Notes under the pieces: generated by a model | Seen by the model: only the letters and a program-made list of their open reading frames with translations | Told to the model about the DNA's origin: nothing | Databases searched by the model: none | Made by a program: the position numbers and the translations under genes | In this document: positions 44,212 to 54,600 of the stretch, in pieces | How the letters are laid out: every line of letters starts with the position of its first letter | How positions within the stretch are numbered: the stretch's first letter is position 1 | NCBI GenBank assembly: GCA_033297205.1 | Contig: MU859063.1 | Location: forward strand, 310,001 to 374,000 | Source: Pseudoneurospora amorphoporcata | Lineage: Eukaryota > Ascomycota > Sordariomycetes > Sordariales > Sordariaceae | DNA: 64,000 bases | Direction of reading: 5' to 3'

Positions 44212-44962
44212 GATGTGGGGCGCCGGGAGGAGGGGGTTAGGAGTCGAAAACAAAAGAGAAGGACACCGAAACCCGCAGCCAGGAACTGGGGATGAAATAA
44301 AAGATTTAATACGCAAACGAGCTTGTAACTTCAGTGAACGTCGAGCTGCCTCGGAACGCCCCACTCCCAAAATTCATCAAAAGAAAGCCTGATATGAAAT
44401 CAACTCGCGATATCAGGCAGGGGATATCAAACATTTGGAGTTTAGCCTGTGTCCCGTAATGAAGAATATCAAAACTGGATGAGCTGCAGGCTGGGTGTTG
44501 AAACGACGCGGTCTGTGTGTGGAATCAAGGTTGTCGCTGGAATTGGAAAAGATTCTTAGTGGAGACCTCTACGCTCTCACAACCACTTGGAAGGGTTAGG
44601 GTTCGTCTCGGGCAATGCGTGAACGCACGTGACAGCTTATTGCCTGCCGCTCACCGAAGGGAAGGCCAGGCCCAGGCAGGTGGAAGCGGAGCCCCTGGAA
44701 TCTGGATGCCCTGGCTCGATTTTCTGAACGTGGCAGCTTCCGAATGCCAAGCTTTCTTATTGCCCGCGGTTGCAACTAGGTTGCTACAGTGAAGCATCCA
44801 CCACAGGGCATCACCAGGCAACATTCCCGCCCGGGCAGTGAACAACTTAAACCCCATATACAGCATTGGCCCAACAAACACCAAACGGGTAGAGCAACAA
44901 CCACGATCGCCTCGACAACAACCACCCCAATTATAGAGAAAACACAGACACACACCACAACC
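44212..44962. promoter_or_regulatory. Divergent promoter, SWC4 / p24
   Basis: A 751-bp region between divergent start codons. It contains one CACGTG (within GCACGTGAC, about 44626-44631). No coding ORF is convincing. Confidence 0.5.
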
Positions 44963-45848
44963 ATGAGGTCGTTCCTCCCACTGCTCTCGCTGGGCGCCGT
45001 TGCTCAAGCGCTCCACTTCTTCATCGACGGCACCAGCCCCAAATGCTTCTACGAGGAATTGCCCAAGGACACCTTGGTGGTTGGTCACTACACGGCAGAG
45101 GAATGGGACGACCAGAGGCATTCGTGGCAGAAGCACGATGGCATCAACATCTTCATCTCTGTAGATGTACGTTTTGTTACCTCTCTTTTTTTATAGCTAC
45201 CAAAGCTACCCCTGACCCCTATCCCACCCACCCAACCACGACCTCTACTTCTACCTACCATACCACATTGCTCGTATGATAACTAACACGCCTTTCTCCT
45301 CTCTAGGAACTCTTCGACAACGACCATCGCGTCGTCTCCCAGCGTGGTGGCCCCGGCGGCAAGTTCACCTTCACCGCCGCCGACGCAGGCGACCACCGCA
45401 TCTGCTTCACGCCCACGTCGACCTCGGGCCGGTCGAGCTGGATGTCGGTCAGCAACCCGAACGGCGGGATCAAGTTGACGCTGGACATGGCTATTGGCGA
45501 GTCCAGCGCGATTGAGAGCGCCGACAAGGGCAAGCTTCAGGACCTGGCGACGCGGGCCAAGGACCTGAACAACCGCCTGCAGGATATCAGGAGGGAGCAG
45601 GTTTTCCAGAGAGTGAGTCCTTGCGTTGCGCCGAATTGGGCGGATATGGAAGTAAGACAAAAGGAGAGAAGCTAACCAATATCCTTCAAACGAAACAGGA
45701 ACGTGAAGCCGAATTCCGTGATCAGTCCGAGTCCACCAACGCTCGCATCGTCCGCTGGGTCTTGATCCAGCTCGTCGTCCTCGGCGTTACCTGCGCCTGG
45801 CAGCTTTCACACCTCCGCACCTTCTTTATCAAGCAGAAGCTTACGTAA
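44963..45848 (+). CDS. p24/emp24 family cargo receptor, p24-alpha type (Erp1-like)
   Basis: A type I membrane protein of early secretory vesicles (COPII/COPI) that selects cargo such as GPI-anchored proteins. Exons 44963-45166, 45307-45612 and 45699-45848 give 219 aa, the usual p24 length. There is a signal peptide (cleaved near A16), then a GOLD domain with C28 and C101 as the conserved disulphide pair, a lumenal coiled coil (residues about 150-180), one transmembrane helix and a short tail ending FFIKQKLT. The FF pair and the K-x-K-x-x ending fit COPII exit and COPI retrieval signals. The HFFIDGTSPKCFYEELP start resembles the alpha subfamily (Erp1/5/6). Confidence 0.93.
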
Positions 45849-46128
45849 AGAGTTTCAGCTCATCACATGTCGGAGTACTTGAAGGAGTCTCGCTTGCAAT
45901 AAAGACATAAAGGAGGCACATGTAACAGTGCAAAGAGGTGGATGTGGGAGAGGAGGGTCATATATGGAGTAATATGCTATGGGGCGGCATTTCCTTGCTG
46001 CCTAGGGTAAATTCCCGGCATTGACTGGGTATGAGATGAGGCTCCCGCCATGACATGCTAGGAAGGACAGGTTATGAAAAGCGGGCAAGGAAGGCGGAGG
46101 GAAAGTTTCAACGAAACATTTTAAAATG

Positions 46129-46550
46129 TACTACGCATGCTTCTATATAGCATGAGATGACATGCCTTGATGATATATAATACATACAACTACCAACTAG
46201 ACTTACTCGATACCACATTCGCACGTTTACCAATGAAGAAGCGTAGACCATGGAGACATCAACCGAAGGGAGATCCGTGTAGAAGACCAAACGTAGTTAC
46301 TACACATGCTTCTATATAGCATGAGCTGTCATTGATGCTCTTCACGGTATGTGACACATGCAAGTAACTAACTTCATAGGACAAGCAAGCACCCACTCAT
46401 ATACATCATCGGAGAGAGACACTTGAACACACAAACTCGATCAACAAGATATGCGATAAGATACCAACGTAGTTGATTACATGCACATCCATCTCTCCGA
46501 GATAGCATGGACTATCATGCCACTAGCGGTGATGATATGTAGTAATTCAA
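46129..46550. repeat. Three imperfect ~170-bp-spaced repeats
   Basis: TACTACRCATGCTTCTATAT plus AGCATGAG occurs at 46129 and again at 46298 with one G-to-A difference in 28 bp. A more diverged third copy (ACGTAGTTGATTACATGC...AGCATGGACTATCATGCC) starts near 46466. Each of the first two contains a small ATGCT/AGCAT stem. Confidence 0.7.
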
Positions 46551-46990
46551 GTATTTCACCCAACTCCTTCCCACAACTACTTCTTCAACTGTCTGTCTTC
46601 TACAACCCCTTTTCACAAACACCCTTGGGACAGCGTTCACTCATACATACACGCCTGCAAGAAGAAAAAAAGAAGCATAGGTATTAACACAAAACAAGGT
46701 AGGTCCCACTATGAGCTTCATAAAAGCAAGCAAGCACCGTTCGTTCGAGTTATGATCTGGAATGAATCACAAGGTCAGGTAGTAGCTAGGTAGCTACGTA
46801 CCAATCTATGCTACCTCCATAGCGCTCCTCCCAGTCAGTTGTAACCCAATAAGTAGGGATAGATAAATGCACGTAGAGTATGTATGTATGATATGTATGT
46901 AAGTGGCAGCCATTCGCCCATTCAGACTTCACGACACGACACGACACGACACGCCAACTGCTTAGCAGGTTTGGTATACTGAAGGGGAGA

Positions 46991-46991
<1 letters not shown>

Positions 46992-47021
<30 letters not shown>
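46992..47021 (+). repeat. Poly(A) tract, 30 nt
   Basis: Thirty consecutive A bases sit inside a purine run. It is not preceded by any recognisable retroelement coding sequence. Confidence 0.95.
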
Positions 47022-47023
<2 letters not shown>

Positions 47024-47454
47024 AGACCCCGCTATCCGTATACCTAGAGGCACCTGGCGCGATGCTAAATCAAAATGGGTTGAAATAACGAAGGCGTACC
47101 TACAAAGGACGGGATTTTTTTTCTGCTGTTCCTACTTCTACTTGAGAGAAAGTGGTCACTCGCTCGCTCGCTCGGGGCTGGAACCTTCATCACCCCCAAT
47201 AGATAGACCAGTGTATTATTATAGGTCAAATAACATGAATAGAGGTACCCAAGATATAATATTGAGTGGACCTTGAGATATATAATATCGAAATACCTTC
47301 CTTGTACGTAGGTTACGTAATTCAACTCCGTATCATCTAACCCAGCCCAGTTTATCTTTCCCTTTCCCTTTTACTTTTCCTTTTGCTTTGTTACCCTGAG
47401 AAGAAAGGATTGACTAACTGGTTACTTTGATACTAATTCGTCTTGTGGCGCTTG

Positions 47455-48087
47455 TTAGTACCATACAGGTATGTTTGTTGTTGTCGTTGTCGGTGTTGTC
47501 TGACCGGATGTGTTTGCCGTACTCTGACGGGAGGCGGCGGTTGTTGCCTGTGTATAGGAAGGCAGCCTCGCAGCCGGAGTCGGAGCCGAAGCTGGAGCCG
47601 GAGCCGAAGCCGGAGCCGGAGCCGGAGCCGAAGCCGGAGCCGGAGCCGGAGCCGGAGGCCTCGTCGTCTGCCCCGCCGGAGTTGGCCGCAGTTGGGGTTG
47701 AGGTTGGGGCGTCGTCGTGGCTGGCCGTTGGACTTGGGGGGTGGTGGTGGGGGCCAACATCACAGGCCGTGCAGTGGGACAGTCTTCCTCCTTTAAGGAA
47801 CACAAGAAGAGGCTAATAATAACCAAAAGGACAGGCCAAAAGTATAGATACGAGATGACGTTCACAGCGATGAAGAACCAAATCCACCCACGCAGTCGAT
47901 GGTCTCGTTGCGACCGAATCGGGAGACCGAAATCGAGGTTAAGATGTGTCTGGAGAGTGACTGCGTGTCCTGCGAAACACCACAGCCCACAGAGGCCGTA
48001 GATGAAGATGGCCCATGTTGGCCAGGACCAAGGATTCAGAAGAGAGAACGCAGTCACTGCCCTCGCCCCTGTCGGAGGTGTCGACAA
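47455..48087 (-). CDS. Hypothetical two-TM protein with Pro/Ala repeat tail
   Basis: A single-exon ORF of 210 aa. The N-terminal half has two clear hydrophobic helices, around WAIFIYGLCGLWCFAG (residues about 27-45) and GWIWFFIAVNVISYLYFWPVLLVIIS (about 67-93), joined by a basic loop. The C-terminal half is Pro/Thr/Gln-rich with a PAPAPA(S) repeat, encoded by a GGCTCC-type hexanucleotide repeat at about 47578-47664. The membrane half looks like a real protein; I do not recognise a family. The last codons contain GTATGGTACTAACAAG on the coding strand, a donor-plus-branch-like sequence, so the true 3' end could be spliced. Confidence 0.55.
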   Translation of the reverse strand: MSTPPTGARAVTAFSLLNPWSWPTWAIFIYGLCGLWCFAGHAVTLQTHLNLDFGLPIRSQRDHRLRGWIWFFIAVNVISYLYFWPVLLVIISLFLCSLKEEDCPTARPVMLAPTTTPQVQRPATTTPQPQPQLRPTPAGQTTRPPAPAPAPASAPAPAPASAPAPASAPTPAARLPSYTQATTAASRQSTANTSGQTTPTTTTTNIPVWY

Positions 48088-50097
48088 GTATTGTCGTGGT
48101 AAAACCGGTATCGTGTTTGATTATCCTCGATTTGTTATTTCGTGACGTTCGACGATGATGACTACCTACCTACCCGGTGGATAAGTGGTGGTGGTTGCTG
48201 GTGAGTGCCGGCTGGAAGGGGATATCAGAGATGACGCTGTTTTACTTCTGGCGCCCGAGGTAAAGGTGATGGTGGTTCCCAAGGATGTTTTGGACTTGGA
48301 CCAGATATTTGGGAGTGACGAGTGTTGATCGATCGATATGCTAAACCTAGGTCTAAACGGCGAATCGAAAAGTCGGGGTTAGGTTGCTTTTGACCTGGTC
48401 AACTGGAGTAATGTAGGTAATATGAAGGAAACCTACGATGGTCGAAGATTGGTTGCTTGCTGGAGGATGAAAAGAATCCAGGAGGAAGGATGCAGGGCAG
48501 CCAGGTACTGAATGGACGATGGTTGATGTTTCCGATGCTAGTGTCTCAAGAACCAGTGGTGAATGGGAAGAAGAAAGAAAGTGGGAAAGACCGCCAGGAG
48601 CAAGAACATGCTCAGAATATAAACCCCTCTCATTGACTCATTCCCATGATAGCAACGTGGCCCTTCCAGCAAGCACCTCATCAGAGGCTCACTTGTCTTT
48701 CCGCCGCTGGGCCATGACGCAGTTACCGCAGGCAGTATCTCTCGAAAACTGGGATCCGGTGCCGTGGAAGACGCAGGGTTGAAGGTCTGCCAGATGCGTT
48801 TGGCGGTCGTCAAGAAGCATGCACGTTGGTTGTGAACACCTTTAACCCTGCATTCCACTCCGAACTTCGATTCTTTCGAGAGATAATGCGGTAGAATATA
48901 TGCAGCATGTCCGGAGGTCTGAGGAACAAAGCTCGAGGCAAGGGCGGCCCCAATCCAAGCTTGATGTAACAGCCAGATGTGGCAAGGTGAAATCAAGGAA
49001 AGAAATAAAGCATGTTAAGAATGTACCCGGCAGGTATTTTTGAAGATGAAATGATTATCCGCCATCTCCTCCTCTTCACACCAGATCGTGAGAATATCAT
49101 TGAGATGAAAGGATGATAAAGTACGACGAAGCTTAGTGAGTGAGTGGATATAATGATTATTATACGTAGTTCGGAGATGTATAAGATGCTGACAAGACAA
49201 CAATAGCGCGTAACAACAAACAAGGTAGACAATGATAATAGACAGACAGTAACAAGCTCAGAACCACACACCCGCGAACAGCAACACTAAAACACCGAGG
49301 CGCTCCGTTCCAATCAAAAGTAAAGACTCTTTCCTCTTTCCCCCTTTTTTCGTTTTCCTTGAATCTTTTCAAACTTTCTCTCCCGACCTTCCCCTGTCGC
49401 TTTTCCCCCTCCTCCCCAATGTTCCCCCCTCCTTCCCCTTTCTTCCCACTCTGAACCGCGTCTTCCAGCGGCAAGATGAGGGAGGCTTCCTAACCGTTTG
49501 CACACGGGTTTGTCAGGAAAGAGGCAGCTGTCATTAGAGACCGAATCATCCGAGACAGCTTTCCTCCACGTGATTCGGCTCGGCCTTCCATAGATAGCGG
49601 CCCGGCGTCGTAAATCCTAGCATCCTCTCGCCAACCAAGGCCAGCCGAGAAGGGAGGGAACAAGAAATAGTAAAAGAGGAAAGGGGTTCCTGGGGAGGTC
49701 GAGAAAGAGGAAGCGAAGGTAGCGAGAGACAGAAGACTGAGTCCGGAATACTAATCGTATGGTCGTAATGATGTGCCCCAGGTAGATCAAGCAAGTAAAA
49801 GACGCCAGATGCGCGTAGCCGAGTAAGACCGCTATGAAAAACAAAGGAAGGTATCCTCTATAGTCCCAATGCAAAAACATTTGAGAACACCATGTTTCGG
49901 CAAATTCATACAACGGGACTCGTCCCTACCCGGGAAACCCCTCTATATAGATGGGACGAAGACTTGCTCCCCACTCCTTTTAAAGCCAGCCGCACTGTTA
50001 GCGGTTAGGATCATTAACACAGCTGCCACCGTCTTTGGTTGTTGCTCACTCAAGGATATTATTAAAGCAAACGGACACGAAATCAGCACCAGCCCTT
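48088..50097. other. Intergenic, no gene seen
   Basis: 2.0 kb between the two-TM protein start and the casein kinase stop, both on the minus strand. ORFs are fragmentary and CT-rich. It probably holds the promoter of the former and the 3' UTR of the latter. Confidence 0.5.
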
Positions 50098-51629
50098 TCA
50101 GCTGCAGCACAGGGCCTTCCAGATGCCCTTGATGCCGCCTTGCTGTTGCTGTTGCTGGTTAGAAGGTGGTGGGTTCGTGTTCGCTGTCGCAGTGTGGGTC
50201 ATTGTCCGTTGCGGAGGCTGCTGCATGTTGTATGGTTGCTGACCGTTCCCCGCCGACTGGGTGGGTGTGGGTTGGGACTTGTAGGCCCGGTTATTCTGCA
50301 CGTTGACGTTTGGTTGCTCTTTCGCCCGCTGCCCTGGCTGAGCTGGAGGCGAGGGCTGCGGGGCGTTTAAACGAGCGGCCGTCAATTGAGCTCGGGGGTC
50401 GCTTGCGTGATGGGTCGTGGCCCCCCTCGAATTGTGGATCTCCATAGCTGAGGGCCCAGGTCTCGCGTTTGGGTTGTGCAAAGCCCCAGGCCGGTCCCAG
50501 TCCCCCTTCTTGTCGGACTTGTTAACCTTCATCCAGTCATACTCGCCGTCCTCAACGCCACCGGCATCCTTGAGCGCCTGAGAGAAAAGTTCGCGGAGGT
50601 AGTCGTAGTCGGGTTGGTCCTCGAAACCAAGGTTGCGGACATATGTAAGGTATTGGGCAAACTGTTCGGGGAATCCTTCGCAGAGATCCTTGATGGCAGT
50701 GGTCTGCTTCTTCTCGCCAATCTTCTCATACTTTTGCTTGTTAGTAGCAGCCTTGAGGCCTTGCCACGGCAAGCCACCGCGGAGAAAGTACATGAAAACG
50801 TGGCCCAAGGCCTCGAGATCATCTCGTCGGGATTGCTCGCGACCAAGATGGGTGTTGATGGACATGTAACGGGCAGTTCCGGAAAGCGATTTCCTTTCGC
50901 GGTAGGGGATGTGCTGCTTGGTCTTGGGGTCACGGTACTGCTTGGCCATACCGAAATCAACAACGTGGATGACATTGGCGGTCTTGGTTCCCTGCCTTCC
51001 GATCAAGAAGTTATCGGGCTTGATATCGCGGTAGATCAGGTTCTTCTCGTGGATGGTTTGGACACGGGACAACTACGCAAAGGTTAGATTACCTCGTTTC
51101 AGGGAACACAGGGATGGTGACCGGCCACATACCATTTGCTTGGCAACCATAACAACTGTCTTAAGACTGAATCGGCGATTGCAGTGGTCGAAGAGATCTT
51201 CTAGGGAGGGACCAAGGAGATCGATAACCAAGATGTTGTGAAGACCTTCTTGGCCGAAGTAGTAGACATTAGGGATCCCAGCTGCAGATCCAACGTTAGC
51301 AAGAAATCATGACAACTTGAGAAAGGACTGTACTAACGGCATCCCACAAGAATCTTGTATGTCCTGTACTCATCGCGAAGCTGAGGAGCGTCGCTCTTGC
51401 GCGGCTCCTATAATCATAGCAAATTGTGTTAACCCAGTTCAACCTACGTCGCAGATGGGGGCGGCGCGACGGGCCGATGTCCGAAAGGAGGACGTACGAA
51501 TTTGATGGCAACCTGCTGGTTGTTGAGGAGGTTGGTACCCTCGAAAATGACACCGAATGAACCCTCTCCGATTTTCTTTCCCACTCGGTAGTGTACGCCG
51601 ACGACGTTGGAGGACGTCGACGAAGCCAT
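50098..51629 (-). CDS. ck-1b: Casein kinase I, plasma-membrane YCK type
   Basis: A serine/threonine protein kinase. Exons 51629-51498, 51407-51338, 51281-51133 and 51072-50098 join in phase to 441 aa. The kinase domain spans about 14-295: glycine loop GEGSFG (21-26), K43 in VAIKF, catalytic loop YRDIKPDN with D133, DFG D156, and the CK1-specific SLSGTARYMSINTHLGREQSRRDDLEALG segment in place of the usual APE. The tail is Pro/Gln/Asn-rich with a run of seven Gln and ends KALCCS. The terminal Cys pair is the palmitoylation site of the YCK1/2 group, so the enzyme is probably membrane-tethered. This separates it from the Hrr25-like CK-1a that phosphorylates the clock protein FRQ. Yeast counterparts act in nutrient sensing and endocytosis. 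The symbol follows Neurospora usage. Confidence 0.93.
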
Positions 51630-54600
51630 TGTGTCGGATTGTCGTCGCTCAGATTATCGTGTGTTTTTTAAGAAGGTTAAGGGTCGACGGAGTGATGATG
51701 GTCGTCAATCAGGATGTCGCCGCACGTCTGGGCAATTGAGTTCGGCGGTCAGTAATTGTTGAGGATAATGATTGTATCGATGACAGGAACAGGCTGCGAT
51801 GCGTGTGTGCGTGTGTGTAATGCCGATAACAACGATGACGGATAACGTCCCCAGACAGGAGACCTAGGGGCCCATGTGTGTATTGCGTAACTAGGTAGGA
51901 GGGATTGACACAGGAAGGAGGTGGAAAAGGAGGAAAAAGTGCAGTGGTGTGTGGGAATTGGCAGACGATGGTTCCCACGGGTGTGGCAAGGCAAGGCTGT
52001 CTGAGCAATAGGGATCCAGGGAAGGAGGCCTGGTTGGTTGTGCCTGGGGGGGACCAGCCGCCGGACCAGGCCATGACGGAAAGAGATCATTCATTGCGGG
52101 CCACTCCATGGCCACGCCCACAGCAAGAGGGACAAGCGACGAACGAGCCAACACTCACCCTGGATTCGGTAAATACGCTGGGTCCTCTTTTGCTCGATGG
52201 TAGTCGGTGAGATGACCGGGGCTGGGTTTTGGCGGATGCCGGAAGGGAAGGGCTTCTTGTGCTGTGCGGAATGCAGCAACGGAGGTCGGGAAACGGACAG
52301 GAGGTTCTATTCGAAGATGCGACACGACGAACGACGGCGACGACGGTGACGGTGACGGTGAAATGCAAAGCAATTCAGGTTCTTTGAGATTGACCAAGTA
52401 TAGGTACTGGAAGACCGGGATACGAGGGCACAGATGGGTTGCTGAAATTGGGCCGATTCTTAGGGTGGAGTGCCGCGGTGATTACGAGAGGCTTCCCCAG
52501 TCGTCTGTTGCTTCTTTGCGCAAGCGAGGAGGAATGGTATGTGAACGGATTGAAGGATGCTCAGAGGGTCGCGCGGCGAAGAGAGAAGGCTGGGATGGTG
52601 GATAGGATGGGGGACAAAAGGATCCGTCTACTCCGTAGTATGCGATTGAGCCGCGTCGTTCTCAATGACGAACCCCCAAAAGGAAAAGGAAGGGAAAAAA
52701 AAAGACGTTTCAAGTTGTCGTCTGCAGCGGCTGCTGTGTCGGGGCAGGAAGTTGGAAGGGGGCAGCAGACGGACGCGGATAAATGACGATGGATCGGGTT
52801 TTGGGGGTGGCGGGCTGCCGAAGGTGGTGAGAAGGAGAGAAAATGGAACGGGGACTCGAAAGGAGGCAGGAGACGGCACTGCAGCAGCGAAACAAAAAAG
52901 AGAGCGAAGTGGAAGAGAGGACGGCCAGAGGAGTCGGGAACGGAGCACTGCATCAGCTAGCGCAGACGGAAGGCGGGCGGGTGGTCCAGTAGTGTAGGTA
53001 CTTATCCTGGAAGCGGAGAGGCTTGACCTTCAGAACGGTCGTTTCTTCTGTGAGTGAGCCAGGGAGCGCGGGCGGATCGCTGATTGATTGAGGTGATCAG
53101 GTGCACACCACCAATCCCAAGCCCCGGCCAACGAACGACGAGCTTCTTGACCACTGCTGCAAAATGGCTGCACCCGGCACCGTCCACCTGCACTGCGACG
53201 AGAGTCTGCGTTGCGGGAAGAGACTGGACTGTCGCTCCGGCTAGTCCATGTGCTGACTGTAACCGCGAGAATTCAATACATTGGAAGTGGTGCCCTGGAG
53301 AGAAACAAAGTGGAAGGGCGGGAGTGGGAGCGACGGCGGGATCACCAACAACACCAACAAGTGGGCACCTTTTTCACACCAGCCTTTCCACTATAAAAAA
53401 AAAAAAGACACACATAGGTAATTCACGACAACAAAACAGTCGCGAATTGAGTGTGTAAATCTAGTAGGTACCAAGAGTCGGTATCAATAGACTGCGCGCC
53501 GGGCAAACGCTGCCATCCCCAGACAGCCAGATGGGGAAACCGTTGCCGTTGTGTGATGAGGAGATTCGTTGGACAGGATTTTCTGACGGACCAGAAAAAG
53601 AGTTGTCGCGGGCAAAACCAAATCAGCAAGCAGCCCGCGCCAAGGGGCACTGCAGTGGCCAAAGGGGGCCCCATTCATTTCTGGAAATATGATTGGCTCG
53701 CTCTTTCCTAGCTCTGTCCAATATTTTCTGTCGCCAGGGGTGAACCAGCTTTGCTGCTATGCAGGGACCCTCTAATGGCCTGTGCTTCGCATGTTAAGCT
53801 GTTACCTAGGTAGTTTTCGACTTTTCTCCTCGAGGCTGCGCCGTTTCCAAGACACATCCATGGCCGAGACAATGCAAGCAAGCAATCAGATGCTGAACTG
53901 GTTGTTTGTCACTTTTGGTCCTACGCTCTTGCATTTCGCCAATTCGAGGAACAAATGGACAAATTGATTGCGACTGTCTCGGGACTGCCAGTTGCTCGGT
54001 CACCCAATAATGAAGGTGACAATGCGTCGTCGTCGGCATCATTCGAGTGAAGGCTACAGTACATATCGCGATTCACCAACACCTTTTGTAGCAGGCTATG
54101 CCGCTTGTGTAGGTATGTACCCCATCGGACTACAAATCCAAGCCTGCAGGCCAATGCAACCCTGGAACAAGCGCCGCTGGTCCAGACTGGCGACCAATGT
54201 GTGCTCGGTTGGTCCGATCTGTGGAGGGTGGTGGTGATGATGTTTCCCTTCCTCCCTTCGAATGAACTCGGGATATCCATTGCCAATTGCCATTGTCCGC
54301 GTTGCGTTTAGAGGCATCTATTGAACTTCAACAATGGTCCTAGGAAGAGGCACGGTTGTCGCGGTCAAACCGACATGTTCCAAAACACCGGGGGCGGGCA
54401 GAAACGGCGAAAGAAGGATGACGACGATGATACCACACGATGGCCGGTCCTCGGCGGTGAAGGCGGAAGGAACACGGAGCATTTTGCCGGCTGCTCCCTT
54501 GCGGCCTTGGCATGCGAGCGGACCACTGTAGGTAAAAGGTAGGCCGTGCGTCCCCATTCGATGAAAACGTGTGCCTGGCACAATAACGGTCGATATGTAC

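Larger units (their letters stand above)
45849..47454. other. Intergenic, tandem-like repeats and simple sequence
   Basis: 1.6 kb lies between convergent genes. It contains three imperfect repeats with a period of about 170-177 bp (46129-46550), a (CACGA)n tract at 46930-46953, a run of 30 A at 46992-47021 and a short (CTCG)n at about 47159-47174. No gene seen. Confidence 0.6.

Noticed and set aside
46992..47021. A30 tract as the tail of a LINE-like insertion
   Set aside because: No upstream reverse-transcriptase sequence and no target duplication were found.
48538..48996. 152-codon minus-strand ORF with hydrophobic ends
   Set aside because: No recognisable family, overlapping ORF on the other strand and no supporting splice or promoter signals.
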